From NCBI RefSeq assembly GCF_002285415.1, contig NZ_NSBU01000007.1, forward strand, positions 560,501-624,500: a stretch of 64,000 nt of DNA. The letters are read 5' to 3'. Positions 27,103 to 35,795 of this stretch are shown here, in pieces. The stretch comes from Actibacterium pelagium (lineage in GTDB: Bacteria > Pseudomonadota > Alphaproteobacteria > Rhodobacterales > Rhodobacteraceae). The notes under the pieces were generated by a model. That model was given only the letters and a program-made list of their open reading frames with translations. It had not been told where the DNA came from and searched no databases. The translations under genes and the position numbers were made by a program. Each line of letters begins with the position of its first letter. Position 1 is the stretch's first letter.

Positions 27103-27110
27103 GAATCCTC

Positions 27111-28028
27111 CTATGAAAGCCGGTCCAGCACGTGATCCGCGATCATCGCGCTGACCCTGATGTTGCTGTCTTGTGTGACGCCAGCGATGTGTGGTGTCAG
27201 AATGAGATTTTGCAGGCCATCAAAGATCTGGGCAGCCTCTTGAGTAAGGGGTTCGGTTTCGAATACGTCCAATGCCGCGCCTGCGATTTGACCCTCTGCC
27301 AACGCGGTGGCGAGGGCCGCGTCGTTCACGACGCCTCCGCGCGCGGCATTGATCACAACGGCGTCGGAGCGCATTTGGGCAAGGCGCTCGGCGTTGATGA
27401 TATGGCGGGTGTCCGGGGTTAGCGGGACGTGCAGGCTGATCACGTCTGCGGTCTTCAGGACGTTCTCGAGGGGCAGGGAGGTGGCGCCGTCCCATACAGG
27501 GCTGTCGGCTGGAAGCATTGGATCGTAGGCAATGACCTCCATACCAAGCGCACGCGCCAACCGGGCGGTTTCCTGCGCGATGGCACCAAAGCCAATGAAC
27601 CCTATGACGCGCCCGAACACTTCGCGTCCTGAACAGTCTGTTCTGGGCCATTCCCCGGCCATCATCCGATCCCCGGCCTGATAAGCGTTGCGCAGCAGTA
27701 TCAGCGCGTTGGTGATGACATATTCGGCGACTGACAAGGTGTTTGCACCCGTCGCAGGGATGACCTCAATCCCCCGTGCGCGACAGGCGTCGAGGTCAAT
27801 GTTGTCCAACCCGACGCCAAGCCGCCCGACAACCTTCAGATCTGGCGCGGCGTTCAGCAAGTCTTCGGTGACCTTGGTCCGGTTTCGCACGATCAACGCC
27901 TGTATTCCGGTCATCATCGTTGGAATATCAGACTGTCTGTCAGCAAGGTCCGGATCATAGGTGGTCGGGTACGTGGCTTTCAGTTTTTCAACCGAGGCCC
28001 CATCCATGAATTCTGTGATCAGGATCAT
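27111..28028 (-). CDS. D-isomer-type 2-hydroxyacid dehydrogenase, probable (S)-sulfolactate dehydrogenase
   Basis: A 305-residue NAD-dependent dehydrogenase of the SerA/2-hydroxyacid family. It has the nucleotide loop GFGAIA (146-151) and the catalytic triad Arg230 (NAARGG), Glu257 (DVFETEP) and His280 (LTPHIAG). Sulfolactate dehydrogenase SlcC of Chromohalobacter belongs to this family and is (S)-specific, the enantiomer that SQ breakdown yields. Position between the aldehyde dehydrogenase and ComDE genes fits oxidation of sulfolactate to sulfopyruvate. A 3-phosphoglycerate dehydrogenase is less likely: the protein lacks an ACT domain and the context is catabolic. Overlaps the upstream gene by 4 bp. 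Confidence 0.78.
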   Translation of the reverse strand: MILITEFMDGASVEKLKATYPTTYDPDLADRQSDIPTMMTGIQALIVRNRTKVTEDLLNAAPDLKVVGRLGVGLDNIDLDACRARGIEVIPATGANTLSVAEYVITNALILLRNAYQAGDRMMAGEWPRTDCSGREVFGRVIGFIGFGAIAQETARLARALGMEVIAYDPMLPADSPVWDGATSLPLENVLKTADVISLHVPLTPDTRHIINAERLAQMRSDAVVINAARGGVVNDAALATALAEGQIAGAALDVFETEPLTQEAAQIFDGLQNLILTPHIAGVTQDSNIRVSAMIADHVLDRLS

Positions 28029-29479
28029 ATGCCAAGCCCCGCCACGCAGGTGTATTTGGTCTCTAAATAGTCATCCAGGCCTTGGCTGCCGCCTTCCTTG
28101 CCCATGCCGCTTTCCTTCAGGCCACCGAAGGGGGCTTCGACAGTGGTAATCAAGCCAGAGTTGATGCCGATAAGGCCATATTCCAAGCCCTCGTTCAGGC
28201 GGAAAGCGCGGCCCAGATCTTGGGTGTAGGCATAGGCGGCCAGACCGAATTCCGTGGCATTGGCGGCGGCAATGGCTTCTTCTTCAGTGTCAAACTTGAA
28301 CACGGCAGATAGCGGGCCGAAAATCTCATCCGTTGCAAACTGCATGTCGGCAGAGGCGTTCTGAATCACGGTCGGCTCAAAGAATGTTCCGCCATTGGCG
28401 TGGCGGCGCCCTCCTTGAACGACCTCACCGCCTTTAGAGACCGCGTCCGCGATCATCTCTTCTACCTTGGCCACGGCTGCTTGGTCGATCATCGGGCCTT
28501 GCTGGACACCATCTTCCACACCGTTGCCGACCAGCAAACCGGCGGTGGCTTCTTTCAAGCGCGCGACAAAGGCATCGTGAATTCCGGCCTGAACGTAAAA
28601 CCGGTTCGTGCAAACGCAGGTCTGTCCCATGTTGCGGTACTTTGCGATCATCGCGCCATCAATCGCCGCATCCAGATCGGCATCGTCGAAGACAATAAAT
28701 GGGGCATTCCCGCCCAGTTCCATCGAGACTTTCTTGACCGTATCTGCCGATTGCCGGATCAGGGTTTTACCCACCTCGGTCGAGCCGGTGAAGGTCACCT
28801 TCCGCACGATCGGGCTGTCCATGATGGCCCCACCGATCTGGCGGGATGATCCGGTGACGATATTCAAGACACCCGCAGGAAAGCCCACATCTTCTGCCAG
28901 TTTGCCCCAGACTAGACCAGAGTAAGGTGTCGCGGTCGCGGGTTTCGCGACAACGGTGCAACCTGCGGCCAGAGCAGGGCCCAGCTTTCGGGCCAGCATT
29001 GAAGATGGGAAGTTCCAAGGCGTAATCGCGCCGACAACTCCGACGGGATGGCGCGTCACAAGAAGTTTGCGGTCAGCGGTCGGAGATGGGACGATTTCCC
29101 CCTTCGCACGGCGGATTTCTTCCGCAAACCAGCGGATATAGGCCGCGCCGATGGCGATTTCTCCGCGCGCTTCAAAGATGGGTTTGCCTTGTTCAGCTGT
29201 CAGTAACTGGGCCAGCGTTTCCTGATTGTCCATCAGGGCATCGTGGAGCTTGTGCAGTAATCCCACGCGGAACAGCAGATCGCTGTGTGACCAAGAGATA
29301 AAAGCCTCTTGCGCGGCAGTGATGGCACGTTCGGTCTCGGCGGAACCACAGTTGGGGATAGTGCCGATCACGTCGCTTGTCGCGGGGTTGGTGACGTCAA
29401 TTGTGCCGCCGCTGTCGGCCCCGGTCCATTCGCCTCCGATCAGGTTCGACTGCATCAGTAGGTTGTCGAAATCAGTCAT
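28025..29479 (-). CDS. Aldehyde dehydrogenase, probable sulfolactaldehyde dehydrogenase
   Basis: A 484-residue NAD(P)-dependent aldehyde dehydrogenase of the succinate-semialdehyde type. The catalytic residues are Glu254 (MELGGNAP) and Cys288 (GQTC), with TPWNFP and FTGSTEVGK in the cofactor site. In sulfo-Entner-Doudoroff and sulfo-transaldolase pathways a GabD-like enzyme oxidises 3-sulfolactaldehyde to sulfolactate; this gene occupies exactly that step between the aldolase and the sulfolactate dehydrogenase. Succinate semialdehyde as substrate cannot be excluded from sequence alone. Start and stop overlap both neighbours (ATGA). Confidence 0.8.
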   Translation of the reverse strand: MTDFDNLLMQSNLIGGEWTGADSGGTIDVTNPATSDVIGTIPNCGSAETERAITAAQEAFISWSHSDLLFRVGLLHKLHDALMDNQETLAQLLTAEQGKPIFEARGEIAIGAAYIRWFAEEIRRAKGEIVPSPTADRKLLVTRHPVGVVGAITPWNFPSSMLARKLGPALAAGCTVVAKPATATPYSGLVWGKLAEDVGFPAGVLNIVTGSSRQIGGAIMDSPIVRKVTFTGSTEVGKTLIRQSADTVKKVSMELGGNAPFIVFDDADLDAAIDGAMIAKYRNMGQTCVCTNRFYVQAGIHDAFVARLKEATAGLLVGNGVEDGVQQGPMIDQAAVAKVEEMIADAVSKGGEVVQGGRRHANGGTFFEPTVIQNASADMQFATDEIFGPLSAVFKFDTEEEAIAAANATEFGLAAYAYTQDLGRAFRLNEGLEYGLIGINSGLITTVEAPFGGLKESGMGKEGGSQGLDDYLETKYTCVAGLGI

Positions 29480-30474
29480 GTTGTCGTCCTCGAGAATACG
29501 TATTGGGTATGCTGTTCATAGGTTTCGCCCGGTCGAAGAACGGCTAAGGGAAAACCATCATGGTGGTTGGCATCCGGCCAGACCTGAGGCTCCATCGCGA
29601 TACCGGCGCAGGCGCTCATGGGCTGGCCATGCAGGCCGATCAGGGGGATGTTGATCTTGGCACCGTCATAGATCTGAAGCCCCGGTTCCGTGGTTCGACA
29701 CTCCATCGTGACACCAGAGGCAAGGCTTTGCAGGGTCGCGACTGTACGCAGCTCTGTTCGGGAGTTCGACAGGCAGAAATTGTGGTCGATGGGGAAGGCC
29801 TGCACGATTGGTGCAGGCGTCGTGAAATCAAATGGCGTTCCTTCAACCGGACGTATTTCGCCCGTCGGTATTAGCTCTGCGTCGACAGGCAGATAGTGAT
29901 CTGCCGCGACGGTCAGCAAGTGCTCTGACGCCGACGCTTCACTATCCAGTGTGAAATAGCTGTGATGGGCAAAGTTGCACAACGTGGGCGCATCGGTCGT
30001 CGCGATGATCCGAATATCCAGAACACCGTCAGTCTCTAGTGCAAAGGTGACTTCCACCGTCAGGTCGCCGGGAAACCCCATGTGTCCGTCAGGCAGATCA
30101 AGCCTTAGTGTGGCGTGCGAGGCAGAATGGTCTTGAAACTTCCAAACCTGTTTGCCCGTCCCCTTGGATCCGCCATGCAGGTGGTGCTTACCCAGAAAAT
30201 TCCGATCCAGTTGGTATGTCGTGCCATCCAGTTCCAGATGCCCATCGCGAATGCGGTTTGCATAGCGTCCGGCGGTAGCGCCGAAATGGGGGGAGTGGAT
30301 CAGGTATGGGGCGAATTCTGGAAAGCCCAGAACCAACGGTGCATCGTGCCCATCCAAACGAAGGTCTTGCAAGACCGCTCCGTAGGTAATGACCGAAGCC
30401 GTGAGGCCGCCGCCCTGAAGTGTTACGCGATCAATGGTCTGGCCGTCCGGCATTATGCCAAAGGGTTCGATCAC
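29476..30474 (-). CDS. Aldose 1-epimerase (mutarotase), possible sulfoquinovose mutarotase
   Basis: A 332-residue GalM-family mutarotase. Signatures are GRYANRI (69-75), KHHLHGG (about 96-102) with a substrate-binding His, and FAHHSYFTL with the catalytic His near 170. The GTG at 30474 forms a GTGA overlap with the upstream stop and gives the family-typical beginning EPFGIMPDG, so the longer frame to 30543 is rejected. In the E. coli yih cluster a mutarotase (YihR) interconverts SQ anomers before isomerisation. Here it follows a putative sulfoquinovosidase gene, so the same job is likely. Confidence 0.82.
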   Translation of the reverse strand: MIEPFGIMPDGQTIDRVTLQGGGLTASVITYGAVLQDLRLDGHDAPLVLGFPEFAPYLIHSPHFGATAGRYANRIRDGHLELDGTTYQLDRNFLGKHHLHGGSKGTGKQVWKFQDHSASHATLRLDLPDGHMGFPGDLTVEVTFALETDGVLDIRIIATTDAPTLCNFAHHSYFTLDSEASASEHLLTVAADHYLPVDAELIPTGEIRPVEGTPFDFTTPAPIVQAFPIDHNFCLSNSRTELRTVATLQSLASGVTMECRTTEPGLQIYDGAKINIPLIGLHGQPMSACAGIAMEPQVWPDANHHDGFPLAVLRPGETYEQHTQYVFSRTTT

Positions 30475-31559
30475 AACTTTAGCTCGATCGATTGACCGGT
30501 GCGTGCGCTTTCTTCGGCGGCCTCGCCGACAATTACTGACCAAAGACCGTCCAGAAGAGATACCTCGGGCTTACCTTGGCCGCTGACCACAAGATCACGG
30601 AACCTTTTATGCTGATAAAAGGTCGAACCGTGGTGGTCACCTGCGGCAAGGACAGTCTCGTCAACTTCGACTTCTTCGACAGTAACCGTCTTGGAAGCAC
30701 GCTCTGAAATCTCAATCTCGGCAGCGCGTTCCTTACCATCCACACTGAAGCGGGCAGGGCCGGGGACCTTGGCGTCGATGCGAGCCTTCTCACCGGTGAC
30801 AGACACAACTTCCTGCCAATAAGAGCCTTCGGCAAACATGCACAGGTCCAACATCCCTCGCGCACCGCTTTCGAAATCAACGACCACATAGGCGTTGTCC
30901 AGTATGTCGGGCGTCTTGCCGTCATAACTCTCGTCCAGATGGTTCACATCGACACCGGCAGAGGCATAGACCCGAACCGGGTCGCTTTGCAGGGTAAGAC
31001 GCATGAGGTCCCAGAAGTGGCAGCATTTCTCGACGAGTGTTCCACCAGTTCGGGCGTTCATCCGGTTCCAGTCCCCTACCTTTTCAAGGAAGGGGAAACG
31101 GTGTTCGCGGATTGACATCATGCGCGGCGTGCCCACGGTGCCGTCGGCCAATTCCTTCAATAGACGCTGGACCGGCGGCATGTATCGATACTCCATCGCC
31201 ACCCAAACCGGAGCCTGTCGGCTTTCGGATCGAGCCATAATATCGCGGCAATGCTGGGACGTCGTGCAAAGAGGTTTTTCGACAAGGATGGGCAGGTTGG
31301 TGTCCAGTACATCCAGCAAAATTTCATGGTGCATATCATTCGGGGCTGCAATCAGCAGCGCGTCACAAAGGCCGGACGACAACATGTCTTTGTAGTCTGA
31401 AAAAGCCTTGGCGCGACCACCCGCGGTTTTGACCGAAAGATCTCGCATTCCATCGTTTGGATCAGAGATCGCCGCAACCTCGCAGTCGCCAAGAAGGGAA
31501 ATATTTCGGATGTGTTCTTGGCCCATCATACCAGAGCCAATGATGCCGTATCTTACCAT
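30471..31559 (-). CDS. Gfo/Idh/MocA-family protein, candidate NAD-dependent sulfoquinovosidase
   Basis: A 362-residue NAD-binding protein with the Rossmann motif GIIGSGMMG (5-13), the EKP motif (94-96) and a substrate domain with conserved Lys/His (TLVEKCCHFWDL, about 174-185). Family members are usually sugar dehydrogenases, but some (GH109 and, to my recollection, the GH188 sulfoquinovosidase SqgA) use transient NAD oxidation to cleave glycosides. No GH31 sulfoquinovosidase is encoded in this operon, so this protein is the obvious candidate to release SQ from its glycosides. A simple sugar dehydrogenase remains the alternative. Starts 1 bp after the isomerase gene. Confidence 0.7.
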   Translation of the reverse strand: MVRYGIIGSGMMGQEHIRNISLLGDCEVAAISDPNDGMRDLSVKTAGGRAKAFSDYKDMLSSGLCDALLIAAPNDMHHEILLDVLDTNLPILVEKPLCTTSQHCRDIMARSESRQAPVWVAMEYRYMPPVQRLLKELADGTVGTPRMMSIREHRFPFLEKVGDWNRMNARTGGTLVEKCCHFWDLMRLTLQSDPVRVYASAGVDVNHLDESYDGKTPDILDNAYVVVDFESGARGMLDLCMFAEGSYWQEVVSVTGEKARIDAKVPGPARFSVDGKERAAEIEISERASKTVTVEEVEVDETVLAAGDHHGSTFYQHKRFRDLVVSGQGKPEVSLLDGLWSVIVGEAAEESARTGQSIELKL

Positions 31560-31560
31560 T

Positions 31561-32937
31561 TCAAAGCTCCAGCACTGGCAGACCCATGGCTGCCGCGACT
31601 TCTTTTAACAGAGGCCTGTGCTCTCCATAGGCAAGCGCCATATGGTGTTCGAGGCCGCTATCCATCACGCGCGTCAGCACTTGGTCGGCAGAGGTGTCAA
31701 AACGGACAACACCCGAGGTTCCGGTAAAGGACTTTGGTCGGTCCAGCATATCCCCGCCTGCCAGGATCATTTTTGGCTTCCCATGAGCTTGACTGATCCG
31801 CATGAAAGTGACCCGCCCGGGTTTCAACGGAAACTCGTAGAGCAGTGGCATTTTGCGATTGGTATGGATCGTTGCGAGCGGCTTTTCGCCCTCAGCCAGC
31901 ATCGACAGGGGGGCTTGGCCGCAATGCCAGACAACACTGGTGTCGTCGCTTGTGTCTATGTCGACGAGGTCGGTCAGAAACACGGCTTCCCCGCTTGCCT
32001 CTTGCAGAACAAGTTGGGTGAGCGCGCCATAGACGTCTGCCTCGCAGGCGCAGGGAACCCGGGCTTCACCCATCAAGGAAACAGGGCCGCAGACAGCGCC
32101 GCCGTACTCGGTAAAGGTTTCCGGCCAGCATCGGATGGCGAAGGCGTCGAAACGACCATCTTTGCGAATGCCGTCCAATGCGATTTTCAGGCGAAGGGAG
32201 CGGTCCAACTCTGTCTGGTCGACATCTTCCAGCCCTTCAGCATCCACGGTCCGGCGCAGTTCTTCGACGTCATCCGCATCCGCGATTTTGCCCGCGTCAA
32301 AAAGGGTGTCGAGGTTTAACTCCTCCACCTCGACACCCGCCAGGGCTTTCAGGTTTGCCTTGTCATAAGCACAGGTATCAAACCCGACCGGATGCTCGCC
32401 CAAGCGCGCGATCCGTTTCCCGGCTGTCTTCCTAACGACCTCTTCTGCCGCCTCAGAGGTGGTTGCAGCGATCGTTCCCTCCAACTGTCCAACCACGCGC
32501 TTGCCAGACAGCAGGTCTGCCAGTTCTCCCGCAATGTCGTCTGCTGGATCGGCGTAAAGCCACGAAAACTTCCGTCCGCTCAGCCCCAAAGCGTGGCTGG
32601 CAAGGTTTAGCCCACAGAAAGAGTTGAGCCTCAGCCGCCCTCCGATCCGAGGTTCCGGAATGGCCCATATGGCCATTGGCAGATCAAAGGCATTCGCGGC
32701 AGCAACGGTCAGCGAGGCATCCGTGAACGTTACCTGTAGTAGCAGCAAGAAGTCGATTTCTTGCCTCTTCAGGTCGGCGATTGCGGCTTCGGTGGCTTCT
32801 GCATCGAACAAAAGGGTTCGAGGCCCCAAAACCTTTGCGCCAGCCGCCTCCAGCGCTGTCAGCATTGCCGAAAGGTTTTTTTCGGCGAATGGGACGTCAA
32901 ATGTCGGACGCCCAAGTGGCAGGATGCCTAGCTTCAT
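31561..32937 (-). CDS. L-fucose/arabinose-isomerase-like protein, probable sulfoquinovose isomerase
   Basis: A 458-residue protein of the L-fucose/L-arabinose isomerase superfamily: alternating Rossmann-like N-terminal region (MKLGILPLGRPTFDVPF), a central part with RCWPETFTEYGG and CACEADVYG (metal- and substrate-site acids), and a beta-rich C-terminal domain with GGDMLDRPKSFTGTSG. E. coli uses the unrelated YihS for SQ isomerisation, but the transaldolase-type SQ pathways of Firmicutes use an isomerase of this superfamily (SqvD/SftI, from memory). Its place between the aldolase and the mutarotase genes suits SQ to sulfofructose. The substrate is inferred. Overlaps the aldolase gene by 4 bp. 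Confidence 0.72.
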   Translation of the reverse strand: MKLGILPLGRPTFDVPFAEKNLSAMLTALEAAGAKVLGPRTLLFDAEATEAAIADLKRQEIDFLLLLQVTFTDASLTVAAANAFDLPMAIWAIPEPRIGGRLRLNSFCGLNLASHALGLSGRKFSWLYADPADDIAGELADLLSGKRVVGQLEGTIAATTSEAAEEVVRKTAGKRIARLGEHPVGFDTCAYDKANLKALAGVEVEELNLDTLFDAGKIADADDVEELRRTVDAEGLEDVDQTELDRSLRLKIALDGIRKDGRFDAFAIRCWPETFTEYGGAVCGPVSLMGEARVPCACEADVYGALTQLVLQEASGEAVFLTDLVDIDTSDDTSVVWHCGQAPLSMLAEGEKPLATIHTNRKMPLLYEFPLKPGRVTFMRISQAHGKPKMILAGGDMLDRPKSFTGTSGVVRFDTSADQVLTRVMDSGLEHHMALAYGEHRPLLKEVAAAMGLPVLEL

Positions 32938-33965
32938 GCGTTAAATCCTGCGTATTCGTGTCTGAATGTTTCGTCAGCCGGGGTAAAGCGTGCGCCGCTT
33001 CCTCCAAAGCATGGATGTTCGAACCAAGGCGCAGCCTTGTCGTCAGCAAGGGCAGAGATTTCGTTCATGTAATCCGATGCACCGGTGCGCAGATCACGTT
33101 CAATCTTGTCCCAATCAGGGTAATGATTGAACGCATCCAGCCAGATCGCGCGTCCAGCCAAAAAGCCAGAGGCGCCTGCAGTAAAGGCGTGTTCAAGAAC
33201 CTTCTTGAACTCTGCTTTGCCAGCACCGGCTGACAGCATCACCCAAGGGCGTCCTGCAAGGCGGCCCATTTCGTCAAAGGTTCCCTGAACGCTGGCCGAC
33301 CCATCCGCGTCTGCGGCGTTTACGGGACTTTCCAGTTTGAATACGTCGATGCCGTAGTCCGGTTTGGAGAATTCTTCGACCGAGCCCAGCACATCGTCGG
33401 CCTTCTTGCCCTGCATCTCGACATAGTCCTTGGTCTGATGCGCGTCCTTGGCAAGCGGATAGACCAGCAGTTCGAACAGGAAGGGGATGTCGTAGTGCAC
33501 ACACTCCTCGCCGATGCGTTTGACATAGTCTTGCTGCGCCTGACACACGGCCGGGTCCGCGTCCGGGCGATACCACGCCAATACTTTCACCGCGTCGCCG
33601 CCCATCCGCTTGATCTTCGCCACAGACCAATCGTCTATATCCGAGGAAAGGCGGCCCCCGTCGGTTTCGGTGAACAGAGAGTCTTCCAGCGTTACAATCA
33701 AACCCTTTGTGGGCGAGTAGGTGTCGATCGCATGTGGAATCGCGTAAGCCGGGTCAAGAAGCATTGCTGACGACTGTTCCTGCAACGTCTCAACCAACAT
33801 TCGTTTGAACCGGGCAACCTGATCCCATGGGGCAGTGTCGACACCAAGATGTTTTGCGATCGGGTTCTTGATCGGTGGCCGCTGGTCAACTGCGGTCATC
33901 TTGAATTTCCCTTTGGCATCCGCCATCCGGCGCAAGCCCCACAGTTTTCCAGGCGACAGTTGCAT
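32934..33965 (-). CDS. LacD/DeoC-type class I aldolase, probable sulfofructose-1-phosphate aldolase
   Basis: A 343-residue TIM-barrel aldolase related to tagatose-1,6-bisphosphate aldolase LacD and to YihT. The N-terminal motif TAVDQRPP and Lys127 (GGDAVKVLAWYRPD) bind phosphate and substrate, and the Schiff-base lysine is Lys210 in DVFKLESPVN, matching LacD. It would split 6-deoxy-6-sulfofructose 1-phosphate into dihydroxyacetone phosphate and 3-sulfolactaldehyde. The ATG at 33965 overlaps the kinase stop (TGATG); a longer frame to 34040 is antisense-like. LacD-type activity on tagatose bisphosphate is the alternative, but no tagatose genes are present. Confidence 0.8.
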   Translation of the reverse strand: MQLSPGKLWGLRRMADAKGKFKMTAVDQRPPIKNPIAKHLGVDTAPWDQVARFKRMLVETLQEQSSAMLLDPAYAIPHAIDTYSPTKGLIVTLEDSLFTETDGGRLSSDIDDWSVAKIKRMGGDAVKVLAWYRPDADPAVCQAQQDYVKRIGEECVHYDIPFLFELLVYPLAKDAHQTKDYVEMQGKKADDVLGSVEEFSKPDYGIDVFKLESPVNAADADGSASVQGTFDEMGRLAGRPWVMLSAGAGKAEFKKVLEHAFTAGASGFLAGRAIWLDAFNHYPDWDKIERDLRTGASDYMNEISALADDKAAPWFEHPCFGGSGARFTPADETFRHEYAGFNA

Positions 33966-34846
33966 CAGGCCCTCTCTCTTAAGAATTGTTCGGTTTCTGC
34001 ACGGGTGGGGGCGCCTTTTGGGCCTCCGCGCCGCGTGCATTTGAGCGCGGCGACAGCGTTGCTAAATTTCGCCGCTTCTAATTCGTTCATGCCTTCCCCA
34101 AGCGCCAACGCGAAAGCGCCGTGCCAACAGTCACCCGCGCCAAGGGTATCGACAGCTTCGACAGGAAGGCTTGGGACGTGTCCTGTCCCTTCGTCACTGT
34201 GAAAAAGGAGGCCCTGCGCGCCCATGGTCACACATACCCAGCCGCCGAATTCTTCATGAGCAGCTGCAATCGCTTCCGCTGGTGTTTTGTCCGGCACAAA
34301 GGATTCTAACCCCTGCAAAGAGAACGCAAGGTGGCTGGCTGGATACAGTGAATCCGGTTCGTCCGACGCCTCGATATCCAGAATGCCGGGTACGTTTCTC
34401 TTCTTGGCCAGTTCCATCGCGGTCACTGCGCCTTTGGTCCAACGCGTGTCGGCCAGAACGGCCGAGATGTCTTGGGTACTGTCGAAGTGATCGGTGGTCT
34501 CAACAAGATCGCGACCACGGAAGTTTACGATCTGACGTTCGCCCGCAGCGTCGATTAGAATGGAAGAATATGCCGAAATGCTGCCCGACCGATCGCATAG
34601 ATCGACGTCCACGCCTTCGTCACGCAGTTCGGACAGGATCGATTCACCGACCGCGTCAGAGCCAAGACGCGCCGACAGCAAGGGTGTTCCCCCAAGCCGC
34701 GCGATGGCGACAGCGGCGTTTGCCGCGCAGCCACCGCCAATGACCTTTGCGTCATCCGCGCGATATTTCGTGGCCTCGGTTGGAAAGTCTTTTAGGTAAA
34801 AGACGTAATCCGCAACGGCCATGCCAACCAAAAGCACTCGTGTCAT
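33965..34846 (-). CDS. PfkB-family sugar kinase, YihV-like (sulfofructose kinase)
   Basis: A 293-residue ribokinase/PfkB kinase with GGGCAANAA (37-45) and the ATP-site DTLGAGDCWHG (233-243; Asp239 is the catalytic base). It shares with E. coli YihV, as I recall that sequence, the start (VADYVFYLKDFPTEATKY against a MDRIYYVEGLPTESGKY pattern), the LADxRW segment and the C-terminal ALKCTRxGG. YihV phosphorylates sulfofructose at C1. This is the most specific indicator that the operon handles SQ. It is the first gene of the nine-gene operon. Confidence 0.85.
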   Translation of the reverse strand: MTRVLLVGMAVADYVFYLKDFPTEATKYRADDAKVIGGGCAANAAVAIARLGGTPLLSARLGSDAVGESILSELRDEGVDVDLCDRSGSISAYSSILIDAAGERQIVNFRGRDLVETTDHFDSTQDISAVLADTRWTKGAVTAMELAKKRNVPGILDIEASDEPDSLYPASHLAFSLQGLESFVPDKTPAEAIAAAHEEFGGWVCVTMGAQGLLFHSDEGTGHVPSLPVEAVDTLGAGDCWHGAFALALGEGMNELEAAKFSNAVAALKCTRRGGPKGAPTRAETEQFLRERA

Positions 34847-34974
34847 GCTTTAAACTTCCATTTTGAGGCAATACTTGGCGGTTTCACGGACGACTCATCA
34901 GTTGAGGTGTAGAGTTCATTCAACGCCACCACCTGATTGGTTCCAAGGTTCAGATCACCAATTTTTTCGAAATA

Positions 34975-34999
34975 TTCGAACTTTCTTACAAACGAAAGC
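34975..34999 (-). promoter_or_regulatory. Candidate DeoR operator upstream of the sulfosugar operon
   Basis: Read on the minus strand, the site is GCTTTCGTTT, one base, TA, eight bases, CGAA. The same arrangement with identical spacing occurs at 35796-35820 on the other side of the DeoR gene. It lies 129-153 bp upstream of the kinase start in an AT-rich region. TTTCG/CGAA arms are usual in DeoR/GlpR-type operators. An overlapping near-palindrome TTCGAAATATTCGAA is at 34966-34980. Confidence 0.55.
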
Positions 35000-35028
35000 A
35001 ATTTAGAAAATCACTATATCGGGCGAAA

Positions 35029-35787
35029 TCACGCTTCTACCACTCTGACTTTCTTGTTTTGACACAGCTGTCTCAGCACTTCAGAGCACCTCGTGTCTGT
35101 GACCAAGACGTTGATGTCATCTAGGTCAGCAACACGGATCGGAGCCATCTTCTGAAACTTGGAACTGTCTGCGCAAAGGATAGTGTTTCTGGCGTATTTC
35201 ATCATTGCCCGGACCACCGACACCTCTGCTATATCATAGTCCAGCAAAGCGCCGTCATGAGAGATTGCTGCCACCCCAAAGATCGCGAAGTCGGGCCGGA
35301 ATTGCGAAATGAATTCTACCGCCTGATGTCCCACGATGGAACCGTCCGACGGTCGGACACGTCCACCCGGAACCATTAGATCAACGCCGGGAAAGTCCTT
35401 GATTTCATCTGATATTTTTACAGAATCCGTAACCACACGAAGCCCTTTGTGGTGGACAAGTGCCCGTGCTACAGCAGAGGTGGTCGTACCAGAGTTTATC
35501 ATCACGGCAACGTTGTCTGGTATCAGTTTCGCGCAGGCGTCTCCGATCCTGGTCTTCTGTGCCTCGGCGATGTTTTGGCGGGCTTCATAACCTGTGTATT
35601 CGATCCCGGCTAACAGGGATGCGCCTCCGTGAAATCGAACGACACGGTTGTCTTCAGCTAGCGTTCCAAGATCGCGGCGGATGGTCTGTGGGGTCACCCC
35701 CAAGTCTGCCGAAAGTTCTTCAACTGATGCGCGCCCCGACTTGGTCAGAAGCTTGATTATGTTCTCGAGTCTCTGTTCAGATTTCAT
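35029..35787 (-). CDS. DeoR/GlpR-family transcriptional regulator
   Basis: A 252-residue repressor. The N-terminal winged helix-turn-helix (about 5-57; EELSADLGVTPQTIRRDL) is DeoR type, and the rest is a DeoR_C sugar-phosphate sensor domain (NSGTTTSAVARAL, later GVAAISHDGALLDYD). In E. coli the SQ cluster is controlled by the DeoR-type YihW/CsqR, which responds to SQ and its glycoside; this gene lies in the same place relative to kinase and transporter. It probably represses both the catabolic operon and the TRAP genes, based on the shared sites on each side. A sugar-phosphate ligand is expected. Confidence 0.88.
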   Translation of the reverse strand: MKSEQRLENIIKLLTKSGRASVEELSADLGVTPQTIRRDLGTLAEDNRVVRFHGGASLLAGIEYTGYEARQNIAEAQKTRIGDACAKLIPDNVAVMINSGTTTSAVARALVHHKGLRVVTDSVKISDEIKDFPGVDLMVPGGRVRPSDGSIVGHQAVEFISQFRPDFAIFGVAAISHDGALLDYDIAEVSVVRAMMKYARNTILCADSSKFQKMAPIRVADLDDINVLVTDTRCSEVLRQLCQNKKVRVVEA

Positions 35788-35795
35788 CCGCCCTC

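Noticed and set aside
27111-28028. 3-phosphoglycerate dehydrogenase (serA) as the call for this gene
   Set aside because: No ACT/regulatory domain, catabolic context between an aldehyde dehydrogenase and ComDE; a SlcC-type role explains the position better.
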